From: Paenibacillus lupini
Lineage (GTDB): Bacteria > Bacillota > Bacilli > Paenibacillales > Paenibacillaceae
DNA length: 64,000 nt
Assembly: GCF_011761355.1 (NCBI RefSeq)
Contig: NZ_JAASRW010000007.1
Span: 1-64,000, forward strand
Direction of reading: 5' to 3'
Positions 23,043 to 31,313 of this stretch are shown piece by piece (within the stretch, counting starts at the first letter, position 1; each line of letters opens with the position of its first letter). The notes below the pieces were generated by a model, which was not told the origin of the DNA, did no database searches, and was given only the letters and a program-made list of their open reading frames with translations. The position numbers and the translations under genes were made by a program.

Positions 23043-24446
23043 CTATCCTCTATATTTTCTATAATCTATTCCAAGTCGCAGAGAGGCTGAATTGACAAGT
23101 CGGTCTGCAGCAAGCTGTGTACGGAAGGCAAGCTGTTCCTCATCGATACCGACCAGCCTTCCATCCTCAACGACTACACGGCCGCCAACAATCGTCATAT
23201 CGGCTTGTGTAGCCCCAACCGTTAAAGGCAGCGCTGCATCATCGAATAAAGCGCCTGCAAACCCCAACTTTCTCGAATCAAGCATAAATAAATCTGCTGC
23301 TTTTCCTACCTCAAGGGAACCGATATCATTCTCCCAGCCAAGCACACGTGCCGAACCGCGAGTAGCAAGAGATAAAGTCTCATTGGTTGTAAGGCCACGC
23401 CTCTGCAATTCATGCTTATGAAGCAAATAGGCCATCCGCAGATCCCACAGCATATTAGAAGCATCATTGGATGCCGAACCGTCAACACCAATCCCAACCT
23501 TTACGCCTGCATCAAGCAGCTTACGGATTGGTATGGCGCCTGAGGACAGCTTCATATTGCTGGATGGACAATGGGCTACGCCGCAGCCGCAAGCTCCCAT
23601 ACGATGAATCTCGCTGTCATTAAACCATATGCCATGTGCATACCAGACATCATCCCCAACCCAGCCTGTCTGCTCCATATATTCAAGTGGTCGAACGCCT
23701 AGCTTCTCGAGGCAGAATTGCTCTTCATCCATCGTCTCCGCGAGATGGGTATGCATTCTAACCCCGTAACACCGCGCAAGTTCCGAAGATTCCTTCAGCA
23801 AGTCTCGGGAAACAGAGAACGGCGAGCACGGCGCTACACCAACACGCAGCATGGAGAAACGATCCGCATTATGATATCGCTCGATAACGCGCTGGGTATC
23901 GCGCAAGATAACCGATTCGGTCTGGGTCACTTCATCAGGCGGCAAGCCGCCTTTGGATCGGCCAAGACTCATCGAGCCTCTTGTCGGGAAGAACCGCATA
24001 CCAAGCTCAGAAGCTGCCCGAATCTCTTCGTCCAGCAAGTGCTCGGAAACCCCATTTGGGAAAACATAAAAGTGATCCGATGACGTTGTACAACCACTCT
24101 TGAGCAGCTCTCCAAGCCCTGTCATAGCACTCAGGTAGACATCCTCCGGCTCCAGATGGCGCCAAATCTCATATAACGTCAGGAGCCAGTCAAATAACGA
24201 GCAGTCCTGCGCCAGCGGAATGTTCCGGGTTAGGGTTTGATACAAGTGATGATGCGTATTAATTAGGCCCGGATAAACAATTTTATGCTTGGCATCTATA
24301 ACGCGATCCGCTGTCTCATAAGGCAGATCCTCACCGATTGCGACGATTTCCTGTCCTACAGCATAGAGACTACCATTACGAATGACACGGTTCTCGCCAT
24401 CCATGGTGACAATGCTGCGGGCATTCTTAATTAGTAATGTACTCAT
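23043..24446 (-). CDS. 8-oxoguanine deaminase-like amidohydrolase
   Basis: 467-aa metal-dependent amidohydrolase. Metal ligands: NTHHHLYQTL (HxH), HTHLAET (His and catalytic Glu) and GVDGSASND (Asp). The first part (TRNIPLAQDCSLFDWL, SGCTTSSDHFYVFP, RGSMSLGRSKGGLPPDE) resembles the Pseudomonas 8-oxoguanine deaminase group closely in my recollection. That enzyme turns 8-oxoguanine into urate and ammonia. A hydroxyatrazine-type or other purine deaminase role is the alternative. Start codon overlaps the nucleoside hydrolase stop (ATGA), with little ribosome site of its own, so translation is probably coupled. Confidence 0.82.
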   Translation of the reverse strand: MSTLLIKNARSIVTMDGENRVIRNGSLYAVGQEIVAIGEDLPYETADRVIDAKHKIVYPGLINTHHHLYQTLTRNIPLAQDCSLFDWLLTLYEIWRHLEPEDVYLSAMTGLGELLKSGCTTSSDHFYVFPNGVSEHLLDEEIRAASELGMRFFPTRGSMSLGRSKGGLPPDEVTQTESVILRDTQRVIERYHNADRFSMLRVGVAPCSPFSVSRDLLKESSELARCYGVRMHTHLAETMDEEQFCLEKLGVRPLEYMEQTGWVGDDVWYAHGIWFNDSEIHRMGACGCGVAHCPSSNMKLSSGAIPIRKLLDAGVKVGIGVDGSASNDASNMLWDLRMAYLLHKHELQRRGLTTNETLSLATRGSARVLGWENDIGSLEVGKAADLFMLDSRKLGFAGALFDDAALPLTVGATQADMTIVGGRVVVEDGRLVGIDEEQLAFRTQLAADRLVNSASLRLGIDYRKYRG

Positions 24447-25402
24447 GGTTGTAAGAACACGGACAGCATTTGCCGCAATGCACGATCCTCCTCCACATCT
24501 AAGCAGAATGTAATCTCACGTCCAACCTTCGGATTCACTCTTCGATCTGTAATGATCATACCAGCCGTATGTCCTTGTCCGCAGTCAATGTCAGCATGCA
24601 ATTCACGTGTAGTTACGAGAGATGGATTTACGGCAACTAGTACAGCCAGTGGATCATGCATCGGACATTCGCCAAGGTATTGATTCGATTCCAGATAGAA
24701 ATCGAAATAACGCTCCAACGCCACATGCAGAAAATCGACAATGGGCTGCTTCTGAGCCGGAGCTAACCGGCGTAATTGATCAAGATGACTGCGAGACAAT
24801 CGAACTTTCAGCGTAACATCCAGGCCAACGATCGTAAGTGGAACCTCCGAGCGGAACACCTGTGCAGCTGCTTCAGGGTCACCCCATAAATTTGCTTCAC
24901 TAACCGGTGTAACATTGCCTGGAGCAAAGACAGTACCACCCATTACAACAACCTTCTTAATCTTGCTCGCGATCGCTGGATCTAGTGTCAAAGCCAATGC
25001 CAAATTCGTCATTCTGCCTACCGTTACAACGACAAGCTCACCTGGCAATTCGTATGCCTTGCGGACAATAAACTCGGCTGCCGATTCCTTGACAGGCTGC
25101 TGCTCAGATGGTGGAATCTCGGCGTCACCAATCCCATTATGTCCGTGTATGTGTGGAACAGGCCCTGCGTATTCTCGTTTCAACGGGCCAGCCGCTCCTG
25201 CTGCTACCGGAACTTCATAGCCGCAATTCGCTAGCTTGATAAGCCGAAGCGTGTTCTCCGTAGCTTGTCCTACATCAATATTACCAAAGCCTGTAGTCAA
25301 TCCTTCGACATGAATGTCTGGTGACAGCAAAGCATACAGAATCGCCAATGCATCGTCGATTCCTGTGTCTACATCAAGTATAATGTGCGTTTTCTCGCTC
25401 AT
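24443..25402 (-). CDS. Nucleoside hydrolase (inosine-uridine preferring type)
   Basis: 319-aa enzyme that hydrolyses the N-glycosidic bond of ribonucleosides to free base and ribose. It has the calcium-binding N-terminal motif DVDTGIDDA, then HNGIGDA, TVGRMTNLALAL, VVMGGT and EANLWGDPEAA. Cytosolic. It overlaps the downstream deaminase by four bases, which suggests the pair handles one substrate line, for example an oxidised guanosine hydrolysed to 8-oxoguanine and then deaminated to urate. TAGGAGGAA precedes the ATG. Confidence 0.92.
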   Translation of the reverse strand: MSEKTHIILDVDTGIDDALAILYALLSPDIHVEGLTTGFGNIDVGQATENTLRLIKLANCGYEVPVAAGAAGPLKREYAGPVPHIHGHNGIGDAEIPPSEQQPVKESAAEFIVRKAYELPGELVVVTVGRMTNLALALTLDPAIASKIKKVVVMGGTVFAPGNVTPVSEANLWGDPEAAAQVFRSEVPLTIVGLDVTLKVRLSRSHLDQLRRLAPAQKQPIVDFLHVALERYFDFYLESNQYLGECPMHDPLAVLVAVNPSLVTTRELHADIDCGQGHTAGMIITDRRVNPKVGREITFCLDVEEDRALRQMLSVFLQP

Positions 25403-25539
25403 CGGCTATTCCTCCTATCCAAATATACCTATATTGTAAACCAATTAGCCAAGCTTTGCTTTTGATTAGGCCAGGATTCGTTCTTATACCTAAAAAATAG
25501 CCGTTCTCTTGTGATCAGTGTCTAATTCTTCCGATACAA

Positions 25540-25573
25540 AAGAGCCAAGACTTATCAAGAAGTCCTGGCTCTT
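25540..25573 (-). terminator. Terminator of the carboxypeptidase gene
   Basis: AAGAGCCA (25540-25547) pairs with TGGCTCTT (25566-25573), with an inner GACTT/AAGTC stem; on the minus strand a T-rich end follows. Confidence 0.7.
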
Positions 25574-25587
25574 CAGCATTTACATTA

Positions 25588-26868
25588 CTATTTATATTTA
25601 TAGAATCGTCTTTTTCGCTGCCTTACATACATGATTCGACCAGACATCAGCATGAATACTAACATGATGGACCATGTAATCGTAACCCCCATATGCCAGC
25701 CGGATGATTCTGCTCTTTGTTCGCCGGTATTTGTCGTGCCCGTTTTCGTAACTGACGCAATCTGCACTTCCGCCTGATCGGCAAGAGGCACGATTGGCAT
25801 TAAGGTGGCTACTGATTCTGAAGGTGTATACACCTGTGAGGATTGAACATACGTCGTGCCATTCGAATCCACTGCAAGGACTGGAATCTCACCATCCTTG
25901 ATCGTCACCCAGAGAGGTGTTGCGCTAATGAACTCCATTTGTTTACCTGTATCCCGAGTTGCGAACGTATGTTTCTCATCGACATCCATATATAAAGTGC
26001 TAGTAAAATGAGCAAAACCGTAATCAAGCAGCTTGGTCATATCCTTGTACACACCAGCGTCCGTTGTACCTTTCAGGATGACGCCTATTAGCTCTGTATC
26101 CCCGCGTTCAGCCGCTGAGACCAGTGTATAACCTGCAGCTTGGGTAAATCCATTCTTCACGCCAATGGCACCTTCATAGCTGCTCAGCAGCTTATTATGA
26201 TTTTCAAGTTTGGAGACCCATTCTTGACCAACCCATGGTCTGGATTTAGTCGAGACAACTTGGCGGAATTGCTCATTTTGCATGGCATATTGGGCAATCT
26301 TCGCCATATCCCTTGCCGTCGTATATTGATTATCATCAGGCAGACCACTTGGATTCACGAAGTTCGTGTCCCAGGCACCAAGCTTATGAACAAAATCATT
26401 CATGCGCTCTGCGAATTGTTCCTTCGTACCGTCAATATGCTCGGCAATCGCAGTTGCGGCATCGTTACCCGAGTTAATTAACATGCCTTCAATGAGATCA
26501 AGCATTGGCTTTTGTTCGCCTTCCGCCAGATAGATCCGCGTGCCGTCTTCCCCACGTGCGTTTTTCGACACCGTCACCATATCTGCGGGATCTGATTGCT
26601 CTAGAGCGATAATGCCCGTCACAATCTTTGTAATGCTGGCAGGATAGAGGCGTTCTGTTTCATTCTTGGCGACCAATACTGCACCGGATTTAGCATCAAT
26701 GAGAATAGCTGCTCCTGCATTAGGCAGATCTGGAGGTGGCTCAGCGGATTGTTCCGTTTGATCCGTTTGATCCGTCGTCTGTAAGGAATCTTCCGCATAA
26801 ACTTGCATGGGTGATAAAAATATGAGAAATACAAACATCATTGCGATCAGGCCTTGAAATGGTCTCAT
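25588..26868 (-). CDS. D-alanyl-D-alanine carboxypeptidase (S11, DacF/PBP5-like)
   Basis: 426-aa low-molecular-weight penicillin-binding protein that trims D-Ala from peptidoglycan stem peptides outside the membrane. A signal peptide (FQGLIAMMFVFLIF...VYA) is followed by the serine motif YPASITKIV (SxxK) and INSGNDAA (SGN). The third motif reads VKNGFTQAAG, with Asn instead of the commoner Thr/Ser of KTG. A PBP5-type beta domain and a C-terminal membrane segment with RQRKRR tail follow. ATG 26868 has AGAGGGAA upstream; the ATG at 26886 overlaps the preceding gene without a ribosome site. Confidence 0.9.
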   Translation of the reverse strand: MRPFQGLIAMMFVFLIFLSPMQVYAEDSLQTTDQTDQTEQSAEPPPDLPNAGAAILIDAKSGAVLVAKNETERLYPASITKIVTGIIALEQSDPADMVTVSKNARGEDGTRIYLAEGEQKPMLDLIEGMLINSGNDAATAIAEHIDGTKEQFAERMNDFVHKLGAWDTNFVNPSGLPDDNQYTTARDMAKIAQYAMQNEQFRQVVSTKSRPWVGQEWVSKLENHNKLLSSYEGAIGVKNGFTQAAGYTLVSAAERGDTELIGVILKGTTDAGVYKDMTKLLDYGFAHFTSTLYMDVDEKHTFATRDTGKQMEFISATPLWVTIKDGEIPVLAVDSNGTTYVQSSQVYTPSESVATLMPIVPLADQAEVQIASVTKTGTTNTGEQRAESSGWHMGVTITWSIMLVFMLMSGRIMYVRQRKRRFYKYK

Positions 26869-26882
26869 AGCTTCCCTCTTTA

Positions 26883-27731
26883 TCATCTTGTAGTCAAACG
26901 CGACCTTTGTTCCGTAATATAGCCGGCTACTGCATCTTCATTACTTGTTCCAATGACGTGATCTGCTAATGCTATGATCCGTTCATGGGCATTTGCAACC
27001 GCGACTCGAGTGCCCGCCACTTGAAACATCCCTATATCGTTCAGATTATCGCCGAAAACGGTTACATCATGAACCTCACAGCCAACCAGCTGTGACCACA
27101 ACCGTACCCCTTCACCTTTATTTGCCAAGGGATGACTGATTTCAAGAAAATAATGATCTCTAATATACGCATCTTTTATGAACTCAATATGAACAAGTCC
27201 ATTATATAATTGTTCTAACGTTTGTTTGACAGGTTCCAACTCTTCATACAATCCAATGTACGACATAATAAGAATACGATACTTCGCATCTAAATCCAGC
27301 CGTTTGCTTTCTTGAAAACGAGGATCATTCGGTCTACTATTATAAAAAGAAAGATCTCCTATCCGATGCAGTTTCTCGTGCAGAACTTTCTCTTGGTCAT
27401 TCTCATCTAAGGCAAACACAAGTGGTACAAGCTGATGCCTGCGTCCCGCTTCAATAATGCGATTGGAAAGCTCCGCACTTAACCAGTTTCCGCCAAGAAC
27501 CCGCTTCTCCACCGGATCATAGATCATGGCACCATTGTATATCACAACGGGATACCGCCACGGAATGTCAGAAGTTACCTTAGCTGAACTCGTATAACTC
27601 CTTGCCGTCGAATAGCTAAACACAATTCCTGCTCCAATCGCTTCCTTAAGCTGCTCAATCGTATCATCCGACATCGTCTCATCTGAACGAAGCAACGTTC
27701 CATCAAGATCTGTTAAATAGTACGATGACAT
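26883..27731 (-). CDS. HAD-IIB (Cof-type) phosphatase
   Basis: 282-aa HAD hydrolase of the Cof family: DLDGTLLRSDE (nucleophile motif), SYSTARS (motif II), a large C2 cap, the Lys of HPLANKGEGVRL, and VFGDNLNDIGMF (motif IV). It probably dephosphorylates a sugar phosphate or cofactor phosphate in the cytosol. ATG 27731 is preferred as GGGGGAA lies seven bases upstream. The stop overlaps an in-frame ATG of the carboxypeptidase gene, so the two are probably co-transcribed. Confidence 0.9.
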   Translation of the reverse strand: MSSYYLTDLDGTLLRSDETMSDDTIEQLKEAIGAGIVFSYSTARSYTSSAKVTSDIPWRYPVVIYNGAMIYDPVEKRVLGGNWLSAELSNRIIEAGRRHQLVPLVFALDENDQEKVLHEKLHRIGDLSFYNSRPNDPRFQESKRLDLDAKYRILIMSYIGLYEELEPVKQTLEQLYNGLVHIEFIKDAYIRDHYFLEISHPLANKGEGVRLWSQLVGCEVHDVTVFGDNLNDIGMFQVAGTRVAVANAHERIIALADHVIGTSNEDAVAGYITEQRSRLTTR

Positions 27732-27853
27732 GGAATATTCCCCCATAATTATAGGCTGCTTAATGGATTCCTATCTGTCAAAATTCATATTACAGTCCGT
27801 CTTTTATGAATATTTTTTCGTAATTATATTACCTTCTTAAAGGAGAAATAGCA

Positions 27854-28162
27854 ATGAATTCAAAAGAAATGGAACAGATTATCATAGAAAGATATAAACA
27901 GGATGAAGATACGATGATCCTTGTGTTCGCGCAATGGTGCGTCAATCATGGTCTAGATGCTGTAGAGCTGTATGCGAGAGCCTATCCGCATCAAGTAAGT
28001 AATGGACGGCTGCTCGAAGTGATGACATTAACGGCTCCTAAGGAACAAGCTGGTGATATTGATGATGATACGGTGCTTCAGGTGTTGTCACTATTTGGCA
28101 ATGAAGAGCTTGCTTTTGTTGTATCAGAAGAGATGGAGCGTCGTCCTAGAAAGAATCGTTAG
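27854..28162 (+). CDS. Hypothetical protein
   Basis: 102-aa soluble, acidic, helical protein (MEQIIIERYKQDEDTMILVF, AQWCVNHGLDAVELYARAYP...). AAAGGAG lies nine bases before the ATG. No motif recognised. It stands alone between a divergent HAD gene and the next + gene. Confidence 0.7.
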   Translation: MNSKEMEQIIIERYKQDEDTMILVFAQWCVNHGLDAVELYARAYPHQVSNGRLLEVMTLTAPKEQAGDIDDDTVLQVLSLFGNEELAFVVSEEMERRPRKNR

Positions 28163-28306
28163 CATAATAATATCTCTACTCCTCTTGACTAGATCGACAT
28201 AAAAAGAGTTATGTCAACGAATGTAGAATTATCATCAAATATGCGCTATAATAGCTATGCGAACATATGTTTGATTAATACTGCAAGGTCAGTCATAGGA
28301 GGACGA

Positions 28307-28954
28307 ATGAAAGGGACTACTCATCTTACAATTGGTGTTGCGATTGGCGCGGCAGCGGCTGCACACTATCCGTTTACAATCGTTCATGCAGCGACTTATT
28401 TAGGAGTTGCAGCATTTTCTGCTTTAAGTGCCGATCTGGATGGCCCAAGTCTGCTCAGCTCGAAAGCCAGCAAGTTATCCAAATGGCTGCATGGTCTTCT
28501 GCTTGGTGGAGGCTGGCTGTTAACAGCGGTTACCGCTTATTTGTACATATCCGATCACTATGTTGATATTCCGCTTATCATCGCATGTGCGGCTCTACTG
28601 CTGCTTGGTCTGGTCGTCCGAACTGGCGTGATTCGGAACGCGCTTGTAAGCAGTGTTGGTGCTGCCTTGATCTATGGCGGTATTGCGTATAACATGAGCT
28701 GGTTAATAGGCTTTGGCGTGTTTGTCGCTTGGGCGCCTTGGCTGAAGCATCGTGGTTTGACACACACGGTGTGGGCGGTCATTGCATGGGGCGCTATCGC
28801 CTTGGGGCTGGAGAAGCAGCTTGAGCTTGAAGGCCTCATGCACGTTGCAGTCGCTGGATACTTATCTCATCTGATTGCGGATACACTTACGCCAAGTGGT
28901 GTGAAATGGCTGTATCCTATCTACAAGAAGTCAATTAAGCTGCCGTTTCTCTAA
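28307..28954 (+). CDS. YdjM-type membrane-bound metal-dependent hydrolase
   Basis: 215-aa membrane protein of the LexA-induced YdjM family. It has an N-terminal THLTIGVAIG with its histidine, an Asp-containing SADLDGPS, several membrane helices, and the C-terminal HRGLTHTVW and GYLSHLIADTLTPSG motifs that supply metal ligands. Substrate unknown. AGGAGG lies five bases before ATG 28307, so the longer in-frame start at 28211 is rejected; that segment holds a GACATAA/TTATGTC dyad (28192-28212). Confidence 0.85.
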   Translation: MKGTTHLTIGVAIGAAAAAHYPFTIVHAATYLGVAAFSALSADLDGPSLLSSKASKLSKWLHGLLLGGGWLLTAVTAYLYISDHYVDIPLIIACAALLLLGLVVRTGVIRNALVSSVGAALIYGGIAYNMSWLIGFGVFVAWAPWLKHRGLTHTVWAVIAWGAIALGLEKQLELEGLMHVAVAGYLSHLIADTLTPSGVKWLYPIYKKSIKLPFL

Positions 28955-28957
28955 GCA

Positions 28958-29019
28958 GATACAAAGAAAGACGCTTCGCATCCTATTGTTCACTAGGGTG
29001 AAGCGTCTTTCTTTGTATC
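28958..29019. terminator. Bidirectional terminator between convergent genes
   Basis: Perfect 20-bp arms (28958-28977 with 29000-29019) plus an inner CCTA/TAGG stem, flanked by A and T tracts. It separates the YdjM-type gene from the HesB-like gene. Confidence 0.85.
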
Positions 29020-29025
29020 TTAGTA

Positions 29026-29298
29026 TTAACGAAGAAATACGATATTGTCATTGCGGCAGTCGATGGTGAGATCTTTTCCTTCCATGTACCACGCATCATT
29101 TTCCTCCATATAGAACATAATACCGTCTTCCACGATCTTAACCGCCGGGTAACGCGCGGTATCCTTCATAATGCCAAAGGAGAAGGCGTCTTCTCCGCCG
29201 CCGCTGTACCGGACAAAGATGCGCACGCTATCGTCGTTCTTGAAACCCCATTCTTGTTTGAAAAGTGCCGTTGCGGCAGGAGTAACGCTCATTTTCAT
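29026..29298 (-). CDS. HesB/YneR-like protein
   Basis: 90-aa small protein of the HesB-like group that B. subtilis YneR represents (MSVTPAATALFKQEWGFKND, IFVRYSGGGEDAFSFGI, EENDAWYMEGKDLTID). The conserved cysteines of A-type Fe-S carriers are mostly absent; only C84 (IDCRND) remains, so Fe-S delivery is doubtful. AGGAGGTGAA lies before ATG 29298; the upstream start at 29334 is rejected. Probably part of the minus-strand run 29026-30819. Confidence 0.8.
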   Translation of the reverse strand: MKMSVTPAATALFKQEWGFKNDDSVRIFVRYSGGGEDAFSFGIMKDTARYPAVKIVEDGIMFYMEENDAWYMEGKDLTIDCRNDNIVFLR

Positions 29299-29312
29299 AT
29301 CAGATTCACCTC

Positions 29313-29498
29313 CTATTCCATAATCTTGATCCATATCGTCCTGCTCCAGCGCACAGAATCGTTAACTTCTAATGAATCCGATGTCTTGGCACGCGGCACG
29401 TTGACAAGCTTGCCTTCTACTTCTAACACAACCTGTTGTTCTTCAATACGCATTACGATCCCGATTCTTTCAATCTTGCAATGTTTATCAGGCTCCAA
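29313..29498 (-). CDS. Small hypothetical protein
   Basis: 61-aa protein with beta-rich sequence (IERIGIVMRIEEQQVVLEVE) and a final WSRTIWIKIME; no known motif. TTG at 29498 has AGGGAG nine bases upstream, while the TTG at 29519 has none. It sits tightly between the metallophosphoesterase and HesB-like genes on the same strand. Confidence 0.55.
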   Translation of the reverse strand: MEPDKHCKIERIGIVMRIEEQQVVLEVEGKLVNVPRAKTSDSLEVNDSVRWSRTIWIKIME

Positions 29499-29522
29499 CC
29501 TTACCCGCTCCCTCAGCAACGA

Positions 29523-30299
29523 TTACAGATGATGAATGGTTACTTCACTACGCATAAGGAATCTCGCATTAGTACCTGTCTGGCTGATTCCCTTCGAAAT
29601 ATAAATCATGCCATTGTCCATCTGATGCATACCTTTATAAATACCTGCTGCAGGAAGCGCGCCTTTCCTCAAATACTTGAATAGGAACGGAAGATGAAAC
29701 TGCATCCCGTGGAAATGTCCCGCCATCAGATACGTGAATCTCTGCTTAATATGCAATACAACGTTTGGATCATGAGTCAGAACAATTGTTGGCTTAGTCG
29801 GATCTGCCTTTGCAAAAGCCTTGTCCGGATCACTCTTCTTACTCGTCCAATCGTCAATGCCAATAAACTGATAATGTCCCGCATCATACATCTCATTATG
29901 CAAAAGACGAACGCCTTCCTCTTCAAGCATCTTCGTCAATTGCTGAAGCTTGGCAGGAGCCAAATGATGGTCATGATTCCCATACACAGCGAGCATCGGC
30001 ACACCAGTTGATGCAAGCTCCTTAATATATCGATGGACCTTAGACAGATAGGGAGCAAGCTCCGTGAAATCTCCCGTTAACACAATATACGAGGGACGCT
30101 CTGTCCCTATTAATCGAATTAATCGGCGTGCCGGAATTCTGATGTGCTCGATATGAATATCGCTGATCTGCAGCACTTTAATTCCCGCTCCTGTCTTATA
30201 ATGCACCTGTTCTACCTTCAGCCACTGAGTGGGCAGGATAAGCAGACAGTAGACTAGAACAATTAGGGCCGCCAGCCCGATCAGAATATAGACGATCAT
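29523..30299 (-). CDS. Membrane-anchored metallophosphoesterase (YkuE/YaeI-like)
   Basis: 258-aa protein with an N-terminal membrane segment (about residues 3-22) followed by a calcineurin-like phosphoesterase domain: QISDIHIEH, LTGDFTEL, VYGNHDHH, LTHDPNV and AGHFHGMQ supply the two-metal site. The group includes YkuE/YaeI (UDP-2,3-diacylglucosamine- or undecaprenyl-linked roles proposed); the true substrate is not known. GGGAGG precedes the ATG. It follows the YfcE-like gene by 13 bp. Confidence 0.87.
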   Translation of the reverse strand: MIVYILIGLAALIVLVYCLLILPTQWLKVEQVHYKTGAGIKVLQISDIHIEHIRIPARRLIRLIGTERPSYIVLTGDFTELAPYLSKVHRYIKELASTGVPMLAVYGNHDHHLAPAKLQQLTKMLEEEGVRLLHNEMYDAGHYQFIGIDDWTSKKSDPDKAFAKADPTKPTIVLTHDPNVVLHIKQRFTYLMAGHFHGMQFHLPFLFKYLRKGALPAAGIYKGMHQMDNGMIYISKGISQTGTNARFLMRSEVTIHHL

Positions 30300-30312
30300 T
30301 CTAACCTCCCTA

Positions 30313-30819
30313 TTACACCTTATTATCGTAAAAGATATGCCGAGCCTTTAATTGACCATCGATGATACTCATAATGCCAAATGAATATTGAGGCTGCTTG
30401 CGCTTGGCTGTTGGCGAGCCAGGGTTAAACAACAAGATGCCATTCTGCTCCCGCATGAACGGAATATGGGAATGTCCGAACACAATCGCATCCACTTGCT
30501 TAAGCGTAAAGGATAGAGCTGCATTTTGCTCTGCTTTCTTGCTGGAGTAAGGAAGATGTCCATGCACAAGACCAATCCGCTTCCCTCCGCAAGTTACGAT
30601 TTTCTTATAGCCCAGCTTTTTGACGATAACCTCCCCGTCATTATTACCGGCTACCCCCTTCACAGGTGCGTATTTCGATAACTCGCCATATACCGAAGAG
30701 CTGGTCCAATCCCCTGCATGGAGAATGAGATCAGCATTGTCCAGCTCCACAATTAGACGCGGCGGAAGAGCCTTCGCCATTCGCGGCATATGGGTGTCAG
30801 AGACGACTACAATTTTCAC
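30313..30819 (-). CDS. YfcE/MJ0936-type metallophosphoesterase
   Basis: 168-aa cytosolic phosphodiesterase: VVSDTHMPR, HAGDWTS, VAGNNDGE, VHGHLPY and VFGHSHIPF give the full dinuclear metal site; NPGSPTAKR is typical of the group. GTG start with AGGAG upstream. Two different phosphoesterases adjacent in one operon may be incidental. Confidence 0.88.
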   Translation of the reverse strand: MKIVVVSDTHMPRMAKALPPRLIVELDNADLILHAGDWTSSSVYGELSKYAPVKGVAGNNDGEVIVKKLGYKKIVTCGGKRIGLVHGHLPYSSKKAEQNAALSFTLKQVDAIVFGHSHIPFMREQNGILLFNPGSPTAKRKQPQYSFGIMSIIDGQLKARHIFYDNKV

Positions 30820-30855
30820 CCTGCTGCACTCCTTTACCTTCCGAGTTCGGATCCC

Positions 30856-31224
30856 TCAGGAATAATGCTGCACATGCTGGAGCGTCTGAATAAATATTTC
30901 CTTTACGTGGTCATCGTCTAATGAATAATAGACGGTCTTGCCGGCTTTGCGGCGCTTCACGATGCGGACATTACGTAAGTAACGTAATTGATGTGAAACC
31001 GCAGATTGCGCCATCTCGAGCACTTGGCAAAGATCATGAACACATAGTTCGCGATCAAGCAAGGCATAGATCATCTTCACACGGGTTGGATCACCAAGCG
31101 CCTTGAACAACTCCGCCAAATCTATCGCCGTCTTCTCTTCTACCCTGGCATTCACCATACTGTCATCATGCAGATCCGTGCCCAGACAGGAATCGTCACA
31201 TTGGTCTTCGATCATTTTTTCCAC
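30856..31224 (-). CDS. ArsR/SmtB-family metal sensor (CadC/ZiaR-like)
   Basis: About 122-aa winged-helix repressor. It has a Cys-containing N-terminal arm (DQCDDSCLGTDLHDD), the helix-3 motif ELCVHDLC, recognition helix SAVSHQLRYLRN and C-terminal alpha5 ligands DDDHVKEIF...LQHVQH. The alpha5 D-x-H...H-x-x-H set is the zinc site of SmtB/CzrA types. It should repress a metal efflux gene, but none is adjacent. Candidate starts are GTG codons; the one at 31224 has AAGGTGG eight bases upstream, those at 31233-31236 overlap it. Confidence 0.88.
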   Translation of the reverse strand: MEKMIEDQCDDSCLGTDLHDDSMVNARVEEKTAIDLAELFKALGDPTRVKMIYALLDRELCVHDLCQVLEMAQSAVSHQLRYLRNVRIVKRRKAGKTVYYSLDDDHVKEIFIQTLQHVQHYS

Positions 31225-31238
31225 TTGGAGCACCACCT

Positions 31239-31248
31239 TATGTACATA
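31239..31248. promoter_or_regulatory. Possible ArsR operator
   Basis: TATGTACATA, a perfect 10-bp palindrome just upstream of the ArsR-family ribosome site; a site for autorepression is plausible. Confidence 0.35.
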
Positions 31249-31272
31249 TCGACATTATAGCAGAAAAAGAAG

Positions 31273-31295
31273 AAGCTCCTCTATACAAGGAGCTT
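31273..31295 (-). terminator. Terminator of the ThuA-family gene
   Basis: AAGCTCCT and AGGAGCTT, 8-bp stem with a 7-nt loop, followed on the minus strand by CTTCTTTTTC. Confidence 0.6.
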
Positions 31296-31313
31296 AAGCG
31301 TCTTTATGAATGT

